Of a stretch of 64,000 nucleotides of DNA, positions 1 through 8,703 are shown one piece after another. Within the stretch, counting starts at the first letter, position 1, and every line of letters begins with the position of its first letter. The DNA comes from Agreia bicolorata (GTDB lineage Bacteria; Actinomycetota; Actinomycetes; Actinomycetales; Microbacteriaceae). Made by a program: the position numbers and the translations under genes. The stretch lies in the NCBI RefSeq assembly GCF_000938265.1, contig NZ_JYFC01000002.1:1-64000 (forward strand), in the 5' to 3' direction. The notes under the pieces were generated by a model, which saw only the letters and a program-made list of their open reading frames with translations, was not told the DNA's origin and ran no database searches.

Positions 1-127
1 CTACCACCGCCGGAGGCGCCAACCCCGCCTGGGCCGTTTGACGCCCATCGAGTTCGAGACCATCATGAACACGACCGCCGCACTGGCGGCGTGACTACAA
101 CATGTCACCTACTCGTGCAGCAGACCC
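1..127 (+). mobile_element. Right end of an IS3-family insertion sequence
   Basis: The window opens inside the last codons of an IS3-type transposase. About 20 bp after its stop codon comes a segment, around ATGTCACC and ending in GCAGACCC near position 127, that resembles the right terminal inverted repeat of actinobacterial IS3 elements. The left end lies outside the window, so the exact boundary, the inverted-repeat match and any target duplication cannot be confirmed here. Confidence 0.6.
2..94 (+). CDS. IS3-family transposase (OrfB, integrase core), C-terminal fragment
   Basis: Reading from position 2 gives 30 residues ending in LTPIEFETIMNTTAALAA and a TGA. An arginine-rich stretch (YHRRRRQPRLGRLTP) precedes this. 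The pattern Y-x-RRR...LGxLTPxEFE is the hallmark C-terminus of the DDE integrase core of IS3-family OrfB proteins, just after the last catalytic Glu. The gene is cut by the window edge, so integrity upstream is unknown. It presumably catalyses cut-and-copy transposition of the element whose right end follows. Confidence 0.75.
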   Translation, partial: YHRRRRQPRLGRLTPIEFETIMNTTAALAA

Positions 128-219
128 TATCGACATCGCGGGTGTGTCGCAACGGGAGCGGGCTCACACGGTTCGTGACGATTTGTAGCCAAACCGCCCG
201 CAGCATCCGCTCTGTGCCC

Positions 220-303
220 TAGTCTGAGCCCGGGGGGAGCCCGGCCATCAGGTGCTGGGCGGTTCGACTCCGTCGTTGTTGCGCTAACCAAACGGGGTTC
301 CCG
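220..303 (+). promoter_or_regulatory. Possible promoter and leader of the cell-wall protein gene
   Basis: A TAGTCT hexamer at 220-225 could serve as a -10 box for the gene starting at 304. It would give a leader of about 70 nt rich in GC blocks (GCCCGGGGGGAGCCCGGC) able to fold. No convincing -35 box or strong ribosome-binding site was seen, and no known riboswitch class was recognised. Between the IS end and this point (128-219) nothing else is evident. Confidence 0.25.
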
Positions 304-2478
304 ATGTCATCAGCCCAGACTCTCGATCGCACGGGCTCTCGCCGCATCGCCGTTCTGCTCGGCGCCGCAGCGATCGCCATGGCAGGTCTCGCCATGCCTG
401 CCGGCCCCGCCTCCCCGGCCTTGGCTGACAGCGCGGGCGAGGTTGCGCACACGGTGACGTTCACGAGCGACGGATCGTGGACAGTTCCCGTGGCAGTAAG
501 CACGGTGACCGTCACGCTGACGGGCGCGGGCGGAGGGGTCGCCGGCGATGCGGCGGTCGGCGGAATGGGCGCGACGATCACCGGAGATCTGGCGGTCGTG
601 CCGGGTGACGTTTTCGCATTCGTGGTCGGCGGGGTGGGAGGCATCGGAAGAGAGCCCGGCTATGGCGCCAGCTATGGCGGGCAGGGCGGTGGCAGCGGAG
701 ACTGCGGGCAATCCGGAGGTGGTGGTGGCGGCTCGACGGGCTTCTGGGCGAAGCAGGCGCAGTTCGGCACACCGATCGCCGTCGCAGCTGCCGGGGGTGG
801 CGGTGGTGGCTGGGCCGGCGGGGCCGAGGGCGGATCAGGCGGCTGGGCCGATGTCGATAATGCGGGGTCAGGCCAATCCTCTCCCGGCGGCATGGGGACG
901 AACACCGGTGAGTTCTACGGCGAGGGCGGCCCTGGTGACAGCTCTTCGAGCTGCGCCGGTGGCGGTGGTGGCGGAGGCGGCTGGGACAGTGGCAACCACG
1001 TCGGCTTCGGCGGTGGGTCGGGCGGAAGCGCAAACTATCGCGACTCCGGTGGTGGTGGCGGCGGTGGCCAGAGCTTCATTTCGAGTGTCCTCTCCAACTC
1101 CGTGCTCGCCTCGACGACCGACGCGGGCGCCGGCGGCTCGGTTGTCATCAGCTACCTGCAGGGTCCCTACTCCACGACCGGATACGACGCCTCGGCATCG
1201 ACCCTGACCGTGTCGGTGGGCAATGACTTCGTGATCAGCCCCACGGTGGTGGCATCGGCCGGCGTGGCCAGCGGAACCGTGAGCCTGATCGATTCCGCGA
1301 CCGACAGCATCCTGCAGACCCAGAACCTGTCGGATGGGCCCTTCATCGTCGGCAGCCTGGCGGTGGGCACCGAAGCGGTGCATCTCGCGTTCGCCTCGGA
1401 CGACGAGACGGCCATTCCGTCGTCGGTCAGCACGGACTTCACCCTGACCACGACCATGGCCGTCGCGCCGATTCTGCTCACGGGTGACACCACCATCAAC
1501 GAAATCGGATTCAGCACAACAACGCTGACCGCCGAGCTCGACGGTGCCGCCGAGTGGCTGCCGATGCCCACCGGCACGGTCAACTTCTTCAACGGCACCT
1601 ACCCGCTGGGCGAGGTGACCCTCGATGCCGGGTCGGAAGCGACGCTCTCGACTAACCTGCCGGACGGCGCAAACCTCATTACCGTCGTCTACGGCGGTGA
1701 CTCCGTGTATACGTCGTCGACCTCCGATGTGCTGACCGTTCAGATAGCGCCCGCGCCTATTCTCGTGCCCACCTACCCCGATGGTGAGTCGCTGACGGCC
1801 GGGTCACCCTTCGACATCGTCGTCGGCGGTCCGAGCACGCCGCTTCCGAAGGGAACCGTGCGGTTCCTCTTCAACGGCGTGGTCATGGGGCAGTCCGCTC
1901 ATGACGACGCCGACGGGTCGCGGCACTTCACGGTGCCGGGCAGGCTAGTGACGGCGGGCGAGCACGTCATCACCGTCGAGTATTCGCGCGACGGCGTCAA
2001 CGTAGACACCGTCTCTGCACCCCTGCGCGTGGCCGTGCGCAAGGCGGTGGCACTGCACGCCCTGAGCATCTCGACCGCGGCCGACGGCGGCGCCGAGGCC
2101 GTGCACGCCCGGGTCGACGGCGGAAATTCGGCGCTTGATCCGACCGGATGGGTGACGTTCAGTGTCGACGGTGTGGCGCTGAGCCCCGTGGCTGTCGGAG
2201 CGGATGGCGCGGCCCATCTGTCGGTGGTCACACTCCCGAAGGGTCGGCATGAGATCGGGGCCGTGTACTCCGGTGACGCCGACTTCGAACCCGCCACCGC
2301 CGATGCGGTCGTGCTGACCGCAGGCTCGTCGTCAGCAGCACGCGCGTCGACGCTGGCTGCGACCGGGGTGGATACCGATGGTGCGGCGCTCGTCGCCGGT
2401 TCGGCATTGCTGGGCGGCTTCGCCCTGGTGGTGCTGGCCGGGGCGCGTAGGCGCCGGATTCCACAGGATCGCCTCTAG
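304..2478 (+). CDS. Secreted Gly-rich, Ig-like repeat protein with LAATG cell-wall sorting signal
   Basis: The 724-residue protein has an N-terminal signal peptide (RR at 13-14, hydrophobic core 15-36, likely cleavage after ALA at 41). Next comes a low-complexity glycine-rich region (about 75-275) with many GGGGG runs, then two or three bacterial Ig-like repeats (about 400-670). These carry the GTVxF...G...LxxGxHxIxxxYxGD pattern of Ig-like domain repeat proteins. The C-terminus has LAATG at 684-688, a hydrophobic helix and a final RRRR cluster, the layout of a sortase substrate; the LAxTG form points to class E sortase of actinobacteria. It is probably a surface adhesin or coat protein anchored to peptidoglycan. 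It stands alone, next to an IS end. Ligand unknown. Confidence 0.8.
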   Translation: MSSAQTLDRTGSRRIAVLLGAAAIAMAGLAMPAGPASPALADSAGEVAHTVTFTSDGSWTVPVAVSTVTVTLTGAGGGVAGDAAVGGMGATITGDLAVVPGDVFAFVVGGVGGIGREPGYGASYGGQGGGSGDCGQSGGGGGGSTGFWAKQAQFGTPIAVAAAGGGGGGWAGGAEGGSGGWADVDNAGSGQSSPGGMGTNTGEFYGEGGPGDSSSSCAGGGGGGGGWDSGNHVGFGGGSGGSANYRDSGGGGGGGQSFISSVLSNSVLASTTDAGAGGSVVISYLQGPYSTTGYDASASTLTVSVGNDFVISPTVVASAGVASGTVSLIDSATDSILQTQNLSDGPFIVGSLAVGTEAVHLAFASDDETAIPSSVSTDFTLTTTMAVAPILLTGDTTINEIGFSTTTLTAELDGAAEWLPMPTGTVNFFNGTYPLGEVTLDAGSEATLSTNLPDGANLITVVYGGDSVYTSSTSDVLTVQIAPAPILVPTYPDGESLTAGSPFDIVVGGPSTPLPKGTVRFLFNGVVMGQSAHDDADGSRHFTVPGRLVTAGEHVITVEYSRDGVNVDTVSAPLRVAVRKAVALHALSISTAADGGAEAVHARVDGGNSALDPTGWVTFSVDGVALSPVAVGADGAAHLSVVTLPKGRHEIGAVYSGDADFEPATADAVVLTAGSSSAARASTLAATGVDTDGAALVAGSALLGGFALVVLAGARRRRIPQDRL

Positions 2479-2656
2479 CGCTGCCCGGCCATCACGGCGC
2501 CATTGAAGCGGCAGAGCCTATTTCGGTACGCCGTCGGCGACGGTCTCAGTGCAGCAGACGAGCATTCGGGGCACGACTGACGGACTGAGCATCACTGCCC
2601 AGGGCCGGTGCTGAGCCCATGAGATCAGCGACCCAATAGGCCGAAAGAGAGTCGCT

Positions 2657-2708
2657 GTTATTTCGGCTTGTTGTTGCTAAACCGAAGTAACGCGATCATA
2701 ATTTCGGT
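2657..2708 (+). promoter_or_regulatory. Promoter and inverted-repeat operator of the Fic gene (leaderless)
   Basis: TTGCTA at 2674-2679 and CATAAT at 2697-2702 are separated by exactly 17 bp. The expected transcription start falls on or next to the ATG at 2709, so the mRNA would be leaderless. An inverted repeat GTTATTTCGG (2657-2666) / CCGAAGTAAC (2682-2691), with one mismatch, brackets the -35 and spacer. A third TTTCGGT copy lies at 2703-2708 directly before ATG, and another at 2521-2527. This arrangement suggests a repressor site, perhaps autoregulation by the Fic protein's own C-terminal winged helix (inference). Confidence 0.6.
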
Positions 2709-3911
2709 ATGAACGCTTCCCCGGTCGGTTCCCCCTGGCCCGAACACGGACTTGAAAGCCTTGCGTGGCAGCAGGCGACCCGGGCCGGAACCCGCGACGA
2801 CAGAATGGTGCGCTCGATCGACGCCACTGTGCCGCCGTTCATCGAACACCTCGACTATGTACCGTCGCTAGCGCTCATGTCCGCGACCGAGAGTGCGCTC
2901 ATCGCAATAGCCCAAGCTGACACCGACGCAGCGGGGCACTCTGCTGCGCTCAGTAGATTCATGATCCGCACGGAGTCTGTGGCTTCTTCCAAGATCGAGC
3001 GGATAACCGCCAATGCTGAGGATTTTGCGCGAGCGATCGCCGGCAATCGAAGCAACTCGTCGGCCGTGAGTATGGTCGCTGCGAGCAACGCGCTGCATGA
3101 GCTGGTGACGACCGTCGGTGACCGCGGTGCCTTCGAGCTCGCCGATCTGCTCGCCGCACACCAAGCGCTCATGCGAGATGACCCGTTCGAGGCCCCCTAC
3201 GCGGGTCGATTGCGCGACATGCAGAATTGGATCGGCGGATCGGACTACTCGCCGAGAGGAGCCCTGCATATTCCTCCGGCACTCGAACGGGTCGAGTCGT
3301 TGATGCGCGATCTTCTCGGCTATCTCAACCGCGACGACATTCCTGCCCTTGTCCAGGCCTCGATCGCCCATGCTCAGTTCGAGTCGATCCATCCCTTCAC
3401 CGACGGCAACGGACGCATCGGCCGAGCACTCGTCGCGGCTTCGCTGAGGCGACGCGGAGTGACGATGCACGCGGTGATCCCGTTGGCGTCGGGGATCCTG
3501 GCGCGGAGGAATGATTACTTCGGTGCGCTGGGAACGTACCGCAGAGGCGATCCCGCTCCGATCATCGGGCTGTTCACTCGGGCGGCGCATGTCGCAGCTC
3601 TGGAGTCGCGTAGATCGATCGATCGGATCAAGGCTCTCCCCGCCGAATGGGTCGACGAGGTGAAGCCGAGGAGAGGGTCGGCGGTCGCCAGCTTGTTGCC
3701 CGTCTTTTTCGACCATCCCGTTATGACTGCCGACGACGTCGAGCGATACTCGGGCGCCAAGACGGTACAGGCGTACGCGGCAATCGGTCGGCTCGTCGAA
3801 GCGGGTGTGATCCGCGAGATCACCGGACGCAAGAGGGATCGAGTGTGGGTTGCATCCGACCTGCTCGCCGAACTCGATGAGCTCGACCGTCGCATTCAAG
3901 CGGTGATGTAG
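2709..3911 (+). CDS. Fic family protein (AMP-transferase fold) with C-terminal winged helix
   Basis: This 400-residue protein carries the Fic core motif HPFTDGNGRIGR, with the catalytic His at 228. It would transfer AMP (or another nucleotide part) to a hydroxyl side chain of a target protein. An N-terminal extension, as in class II Fic enzymes, contains S-S-K-I-E-R at 93-98. That matches the inhibitory S/TxxxE core, but with Arg where G or N is usual, so the E97 lid may be altered. The last 80 or so residues resemble a winged-helix DNA-binding domain, typical of stand-alone Fic/DUF4172-like proteins that self-regulate. There is no antitoxin gene next to it. The start is fixed by a leaderless promoter immediately upstream. 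Target unknown. Confidence 0.88.
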   Translation: MNASPVGSPWPEHGLESLAWQQATRAGTRDDRMVRSIDATVPPFIEHLDYVPSLALMSATESALIAIAQADTDAAGHSAALSRFMIRTESVASSKIERITANAEDFARAIAGNRSNSSAVSMVAASNALHELVTTVGDRGAFELADLLAAHQALMRDDPFEAPYAGRLRDMQNWIGGSDYSPRGALHIPPALERVESLMRDLLGYLNRDDIPALVQASIAHAQFESIHPFTDGNGRIGRALVAASLRRRGVTMHAVIPLASGILARRNDYFGALGTYRRGDPAPIIGLFTRAAHVAALESRRSIDRIKALPAEWVDEVKPRRGSAVASLLPVFFDHPVMTADDVERYSGAKTVQAYAAIGRLVEAGVIREITGRKRDRVWVASDLLAELDELDRRIQAVM

Positions 3912-3946
3912 CGGGCTACGTCAATGGCCGCCGTCGGCAAACCGAA

Positions 3947-4210
3947 TTAGACGACGAGGTCGAGGGTTGTCTTGCCTGACAACGGCTGCAGGTAACCTTC
4001 GACGTCGGTGTTGCGGTCTGCTAGCAGGTCGGGGTAGTCGGCTTGATATGCCTCGGTGAGCGGTAGAACGAGGTCGATTCTGTCGATAGCGGTGAGCCCA
4101 ACGGCTTCTCTGAGGAATCGCCGGTAAGCATCGATGCGAACACCATCGCCCATCGAGGAGACCGGACCGGTGGGTGGGATGGCGGGCAGAATCGATGCCA
4201 GCCATATCGG
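3947..4210 (-). pseudogene. Short hypothetical reading frame, possible gene remnant
   Basis: An 88-codon open frame in the same frame as, and directly after, the TGA that ends the membrane protein gene upstream. The only ATG (4151-4153) gives a 68-residue peptide beginning MGDGVRIDAYRRFLREAVG and ending TTLDLVV, with amphipathic, protein-like composition. There is no ribosome-binding site. It may be a 3' remnant of a lost gene or a readthrough tail. I do not recognise it. Confidence 0.3.
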
Positions 4211-4705
4211 TCACAGCGCCGTCAGCACCGCTCGCGCATCGGTCGACCAACGTTGGTTGAGGTTGTCGGCGAATTCGATGCTCTCGATCTGGTAGTCGTC
4301 CGTGTTCATATACGGCTGAAGGACTCCGGCGCAGGCCTCGACGGGGAGGGGGAAGTCCCAGATGAACTTGCCCTTCGGAGTGTGGGCGACGAAATATGTT
4401 CCCGGGGGAAGGATTTTCAAACTAATAGGCCACGGCACCCGTGTGCCGTCGATCTTGACCGTGATCTTCACGTCGTGGAACGTTGACCCCGACGAATTGG
4501 ACATGACCACACCAAGAACCTTCGGGTTGTGAGTCTCGATGTCGCTGACGGTCCAAGCGGTCAGGCCGGTGGCTTGAGCCTTCGATTCGCGTGCCTCTTC
4601 GATCGCTCGCAGCCTCTTGTCGGCGGCAAACTGAAGGGCAGCAATGCCTACCGCGCCCGCAGTGATCCACGTTGGAAGATCGCCCAGCCACTGATACTGA
4701 TCCAT
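4211..4705 (-). CDS. Hypothetical protein with one N-terminal membrane helix
   Basis: The protein has 164 residues from the ATG at 4705, chosen because AAGGGA lies about 8 nt upstream; an 18-residue upstream extension lacks such a site. Residues about 8-27 (LPTWITAGAVGIAALQFAAD) form a single membrane helix, followed by a charged, Ala/Glu-rich coiled segment. A beta-rich domain follows that probably sits in the cytosol (KVLGVVMSNSSGSTFHDVKITVKIDG). This looks like the actinobacterial family of small proteins with one helix, a short coiled coil and a beta-sandwich, whose function is unknown. It lies in a loosely packed stretch near the Fic gene and has no operon partner. Confidence 0.6.
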   Translation of the reverse strand: MDQYQWLGDLPTWITAGAVGIAALQFAADKRLRAIEEARESKAQATGLTAWTVSDIETHNPKVLGVVMSNSSGSTFHDVKITVKIDGTRVPWPISLKILPPGTYFVAHTPKGKFIWDFPLPVEACAGVLQPYMNTDDYQIESIEFADNLNQRWSTDARAVLTAL

Positions 4706-4864
4706 TCGGAGTCCCTTCGAGTGTCCCCCAACGGTCCGATGGTAGTTGGAATCGGGCACTTAGATCGGGTGCCAAGTGGACGCAGCGTCTCAACACGATG
4801 AGCGCCCGTCGAGTCGCGTCCTGCTGCGAATCGGATGGCCTAGGCCTCAATTGGGTCGACAGGG

Positions 4865-4933
4865 CACAACTCAGGGCGGAGCTGCCCAGGACGGTGTTTT
4901 CGCACGTAGGTTGTGCACTCTTCCTGAATTGTG
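4865..4933. repeat. Intergenic imperfect palindrome, family 1, copy 1
   Basis: CACAACTCAGG (4865-4875) pairs with CCTGAATTGTG (4923-4933). The midpoint falls on the TTTTCG at 4897-4902, flanked by GTG/CAC. Arms and core match the other five copies described at 5033, 11421, 25816, 37790 and 40721. Confidence 0.7.
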
Positions 4934-5032
4934 GCGGGGCCGAGATGCGCGCTGGTGGCGGGTGGTGAGAGCGCCGTTGCGCACGGCACGGCGCTCCGGG
5001 CGCTCCTCGCGCTTCGAGCTTCACCAGGTCGC

Positions 5033-5105
5033 GCTGCAATTCAGGAGCAATGGTGACCTCAGCGTGTTTTCGCACGCGGTGACCCGGTCGAACCTGAGTT
5101 GCAGC
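5033..5105. repeat. Intergenic imperfect palindrome, family 1, copy 2
   Basis: GCTGCAATTCAGG (5033-5045) pairs with CCTGAGTTGCAGC (5093-5105). The centre is a small hairpin GCGTG-TTTTCG-CACGC at about 5062-5077. It ends 8 bp after the stop codon of the LacI-type gene, so it could also act as a transcription terminator for the beta-glucoside operon. Confidence 0.75.
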
Positions 5106-5112
5106 GGCAGCC

Positions 5113-6201
5113 CTACGCCGACCCGCGCTCCACGAGTTCGATGGGAATCCACGTCTCGTGCTCGATCGCTTCTCCTGCGATCAACGCCAGCAGTGCCTTC
5201 ACCATCTCGGCACCCTTGTCAGAGGTGTGCAGGTCGACGGTCGTCAGCTGAGGCTTCGTGTCTGTAGAGAAGGAGTTGTTGTCGATCGTGCTTATGGCCA
5301 CATCGTGCGGAACCGAGAGCCCGTGCTCCCGCAGAACGGACAGAGCGCCCGACGCCATTTGGGCCGAGGCGACGAAGAGTCCGTCGAAGGGAACCCCGCG
5401 CGCGAGCAACCGCTCGGCGGCCGCCGCTCCGCTGGCCGGGGTGTAGTCGCCCTCTTCAACCAGCTCGAGAGCAGGATCGCCCACAAGCCCGGCCGCCTCA
5501 AGCGTGGCGCGCCACCCCGCCAGGCGATCCCGCCCGGCCGTAGCGGTGAGAGGCCCCGTGATCGTCGCGATTCGGGTGCACCCGCGGTCGATCAGACGCT
5601 GCGTTGCCAGCGCCGCGGCCGCCGCGTTGTCGACATCCACCGTGTGCGCCTCGAAGCCGATGTCGTCGAGGGGACGCACTCCGAAGACCACCGGCAGTGA
5701 GCGCGACAGCTCGAGGTAGGTCGCCGACGAGCTGTGGTGCGACAGCAGCAGGGCTCCGTCGACACTTCCGCTCTGCAGAAAGCGGTGAGTCTTCTCGGCG
5801 TCGGCCTCGCTCTCGATGAGCAGCGTGAGCGTGTAGTCGGTCGACGACGCGTACATGGCTGCGCCCTGAATCACCTCGGCGAAGTAGGGGTCGGCGAAGA
5901 ACGCCGCCGTGCGCTCGGGAATTACCATCGCGATCATCTGTGTGCGCCGGCGCACGAGGTTTCGTGCCGCCCGGTTGGGCACGTAGTGCAGCTGCGCGAT
6001 GGCCGCGTTCACTCGCATGATCGCCTGCTCGGTCACCCGCGGCGATCCGTTGATCACCCGCGACGCCGTCGACTTCGAGACACCGGCCAGCGCGGCCACG
6101 CCCTCGAGCGTCGCGACCGGCGCAACACGCATGCCCGGCGCAGCACCCGCGCCCGGCGCATCGCCGACGCCCGGGTCAACGCGGGGGATGTCGGTCGTCA
6201 C
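5113..6201 (-). CDS. cebR: LacI family transcriptional regulator, CebR-like
   Basis: The 362-residue repressor (GTG start; an internal ATG at 6132 would remove 23 low-complexity residues and is an equally good start) has a LacI helix-turn-helix at about 27-75, with AGVSKSTASRVINGSPRV as recognition region and hinge helix. A periplasmic-binding-like effector domain fills the rest. The helix-turn-helix resembles CebR/CelR, repressors of cellobiose uptake released by cello-oligosaccharides. It is the last gene of the operon it presumably controls. Matching GC-rich palindromes surround the promoter of the first gene (11170-11282). The symbol rests on helix-turn-helix and operator resemblance, so the effector is an inference. 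Confidence 0.85.
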   Translation of the reverse strand: MTTDIPRVDPGVGDAPGAGAAPGMRVAPVATLEGVAALAGVSKSTASRVINGSPRVTEQAIMRVNAAIAQLHYVPNRAARNLVRRRTQMIAMVIPERTAAFFADPYFAEVIQGAAMYASSTDYTLTLLIESEADAEKTHRFLQSGSVDGALLLSHHSSSATYLELSRSLPVVFGVRPLDDIGFEAHTVDVDNAAAAALATQRLIDRGCTRIATITGPLTATAGRDRLAGWRATLEAAGLVGDPALELVEEGDYTPASGAAAAERLLARGVPFDGLFVASAQMASGALSVLREHGLSVPHDVAISTIDNNSFSTDTKPQLTTVDLHTSDKGAEMVKALLALIAGEAIEHETWIPIELVERGSA

Positions 6202-6302
6202 GTGGGTGCCCTGCGATCTGTTGGTCGAGATGGTCGTTCAGCGCACACAAGAACGCTGGGATCACTTTATGTGGTGTTCCCTCGGGTGTCGCGCTGGGTG
6301 CC

Positions 6303-7790
6303 CTATTCAGGAATCACGTGCGAGCGAATGAGCTTCGAGAGCCATCGCCCGCTGTCCTTGACCGTGCGCTGCTGCGTCTCGTAGTCCACGTGCACGATGC
6401 CGAATCTCTTGCTGTATCCGTAGCCCCACTCGAAGTTGTCGAGTAGCGACCACACGAGGTAGCCGCGCAGATCGACCCCGCGCGCCAACGCCCGATGGGC
6501 CGCCGTGAAGTGCCGCCGCAGGTAGTCGAGCCGCTCGACGTCGTGCACCCTGGCGCCGTCGACAGCGCCCACGACTTCGCCCACGGCGCCGCCCACGACC
6601 TCGTCGTCGAACGCCGCACCGTTCTCGGTGATCATCAGCGGCAGCCCCGGGAACTGCGACGCCAGCGACACCAGCAGCTCCTCGAGACCGTCGGGGGCGA
6701 TGTTCCAGCCCATCGCCGTGAACGGCCCATCCTGCTGCACGAATTCGACGTCGCGGCTGCCCGGCCAGGGCGACCCACCGACATCCTTGTGCCCGTCGGC
6801 GTTCTCGCGCGGCGACGTGCCGTTCCACATGCGCACCCTGGCCGTGGAGTAGTAGTTGACCCCCAGAAAGTCGAGCGGCTGATGAATGATCGCCGCATCG
6901 CCAGCTCGCACGAACGACCAGTCGGTGACCTCGGCGGTGTCGGCGATGAGATCGGCGGGGTAGCCGCCCGCGAGCATCGGCCCGGTGAACGAGCGGTTGG
7001 CCAGCGCATCGATACGCCGGATGGCCTGCGGCGAGGTCTCGTCGTCGCCTCGAAGAACGTGAAAGTTCAGTGTCACCGAGATCTCTGCGTTCGGCACGAC
7101 CTCGCGCAATACCTGCACCGCGAGGCCGTGCGCGAGATTGAGGTGGTGCATCGCCGCGAGGGCATCGGCCCCAGACGTGCGGCCCGGCGCATGCGCACCC
7201 GAGCCATAGCCGAGAAACGCGCTGCACCACGGCTCATTCAACGTGGTCCAGACCTGCACCCGGTCGCCGAGTTCGGTCGCCACGAGCCGGGCGTACTCGG
7301 CGAAGCGATATGCGGTCTCGCGGTTCGTCCAGCCGCCCGCGTCTTCGAGCGCCTGCGGCAGATCCCAGTGATACAGCGTGGCGATGGGCCGGATGCCGCG
7401 GTCGAGCAATCCGTCGACCAGACGCCCGTAGAAGTCGAGCCCGTCTAAGTTGGCCGGCCCCGAGCCGAGAGGCTGGATGCGTGGCCAGGCGATCGAGAAT
7501 CGGTAGGCCTCGAGGCCGAGATCGGCCATCAGATCGAGGTCGTCTTCGAGCCTGTTGTAGTGGTCGTCGGCCACCTCGCCGGTGTCGCCGTTCACGATGG
7601 CGCCGGGTGTCGCGCTGAACGTATCCCAGATCGAGGGGCCGCGCCCGTCGGCCGTGACTGCTCCCTCTATCTGATACGCGGCGGTGGCCGAGCCGATCAC
7701 AAATGCCGTATCGAAGACGAGGCCGGAATCCCGGTAGTCGGGGTTGCCCTCGGGGCTCTGAATCGTTGTGGGCCGGATGTCGATGGTCAT
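6303..7790 (-). CDS. bglC: GH1 family beta-glucosidase
   Basis: A 495-residue glycoside hydrolase family 1 enzyme that hydrolyses imported cellobiose or other beta-glucosides in the cytoplasm by the retaining mechanism. The acid/base Glu is in TTLNEPWC (E186) and the nucleophile Glu in ITENG (E389). The N-terminal [12 protein letters not shown] and C-terminal [23 protein letters not shown] are classic GH1 segments. No signal peptide is present. ATG starts 1 bp after the stop of the upstream permease gene, so translation is probably coupled. The symbol follows the ceb cluster of Streptomyces by synteny. Confidence 0.93.
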   Translation of the reverse strand: MTIDIRPTTIQSPEGNPDYRDSGLVFDTAFVIGSATAAYQIEGAVTADGRGPSIWDTFSATPGAIVNGDTGEVADDHYNRLEDDLDLMADLGLEAYRFSIAWPRIQPLGSGPANLDGLDFYGRLVDGLLDRGIRPIATLYHWDLPQALEDAGGWTNRETAYRFAEYARLVATELGDRVQVWTTLNEPWCSAFLGYGSGAHAPGRTSGADALAAMHHLNLAHGLAVQVLREVVPNAEISVTLNFHVLRGDDETSPQAIRRIDALANRSFTGPMLAGGYPADLIADTAEVTDWSFVRAGDAAIIHQPLDFLGVNYYSTARVRMWNGTSPRENADGHKDVGGSPWPGSRDVEFVQQDGPFTAMGWNIAPDGLEELLVSLASQFPGLPLMITENGAAFDDEVVGGAVGEVVGAVDGARVHDVERLDYLRRHFTAAHRALARGVDLRGYLVWSLLDNFEWGYGYSKRFGIVHVDYETQQRTVKDSGRWLSKLIRSHVIPE

Positions 7791-7791
7791 G

Positions 7792-8703
7792 TCAGCCTTT
7801 CACCGCGCCTTGCATGATTCCCGCCACGAGCTGCTTGCCCGCGACGATGAACAGAATGAGAAGAGGAATCACCGAGAGCACGGCGCCCGCGAGAACCATG
7901 GAGTTGTCGGGAGTCTGCCCGCCACTGGCGCTGAGCGCGGCGAGCGCAGTCTGCACGCTCGGATTGCGCGGGCCGAGCACGAGCAGCGGCCAGAGGAAGT
8001 CGGTCCAGGCGGCCATGAATGTGAATAAGGCCAGCACGGCCATGGCGGGCCTCGCGGCCGGAACCGCGACGTGCCAGAACGTGCCCCACATGCTCGCGCC
8101 ATCCATTCGGGCGGCCTCGATGAGCTCGTCGGGAATCACGTCGACCAGGTACTGCCGCATAAAGAAAACGCCGAAGGCGGTCACGAGCCCGGGCACGATC
8201 ACGGCCTGCAGGGTGCCGATCCAGTGCCACTCTGCCATCAGCATAAAGAGAGGAATGATGCCGAGCTGGGTGGGAATCGCCATGGTCGCGATCACGGCGA
8301 GCAGCAGCCCGTTGCTGGCCCTGAAGCGCAGCTTGGCGAACGAGTAGCCCGCCAGCGTCGAGAAGAACACCACCGAGATGGTGATGGCGCCCGAGATGAT
8401 GATGCTGTTCGCCAGCGCCTGCCAGAACGGCACCGTCGCGAAGACCTCGGCGGCCTTGTCGAGAAAGTTCGGGCCGGGCAGGATGGCCGGGGGCACGAGA
8501 TTGGTATCGGATGACTGGCGGCTGCCGATGACGAATGACCACCAGAGAGGGAACGCCGATCCGGCGAAGAATGCCGCAAGCAGCGCGTACGTGAGCATGC
8601 CGGGGCGCTCGTAGGCCTTCTTTCGACGCGACCGACGCTCGGCCTCGAGAAGCCGCGGCGTCGCATCCGGTTCTGTATTCGGCCTGCTGATGAGCGCGGT
8701 CAT
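7792..8703 (-). CDS. cebG: Carbohydrate ABC transporter permease, MalG/CebG type
   Basis: A 303-residue inner-membrane permease with six predicted helices after an Arg-rich cytosolic N-terminus. It has the EAA loop ([18 protein letters not shown]) near 200-220 that contacts the ATPase. It belongs to the CUT1 family with the gene at 8700-9704, which its start overlaps by 4 bp (ATGA). No ATPase gene is present in the operon, as is usual for actinobacterial CUT1 importers that share an MsiK-type ATPase encoded elsewhere. Confidence 0.9.
   Translation of the reverse strand: MTALISRPNTEPDATPRLLEAERRSRRKKAYERPGMLTYALLAAFFAGSAFPLWWSFVIGSRQSSDTNLVPPAILPGPNFLDKAAEVFATVPFWQALANSIIISGAITISVVFFSTLAGYSFAKLRFRASNGLLLAVIATMAIPTQLGIIPLFMLMAEWHWIGTLQAVIVPGLVTAFGVFFMRQYLVDVIPDELIEAARMDGASMWGTFWHVAVPAARPAMAVLALFTFMAAWTDFLWPLLVLGPRNPSVQTALAALSASGGQTPDNSMVLAGAVLSVIPLLILFIVAGKQLVAGIMQGAVKG

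Larger units (their letters stand above)
4706..5112. other. Non-coding stretch holding two intergenic palindromes
   Basis: About 400 bp between the membrane protein gene and the 3' end of the LacI-type gene. It holds two copies of repeat family 1 (4865-4933 and 5033-5105). Weak open frames in this stretch run straight through the palindromes and have no ribosome-binding sites, so I call no gene. No tRNA or conserved RNA was recognised. Confidence 0.5.

Noticed and set aside
220-303. A riboswitch (cyclic di-AMP or di-GMP type) in the leader of the cell-wall protein gene
   Set aside because: The GC-rich hairpin is suggestive, but none of the conserved core sequences of those classes could be found.
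4776-5112. A plus-strand gene of about 160 codons in the spacer before the LacI-type gene
   Set aside because: The frame passes through both palindromic repeats and then into the antisense of the regulator gene, and has no ribosome-binding site.
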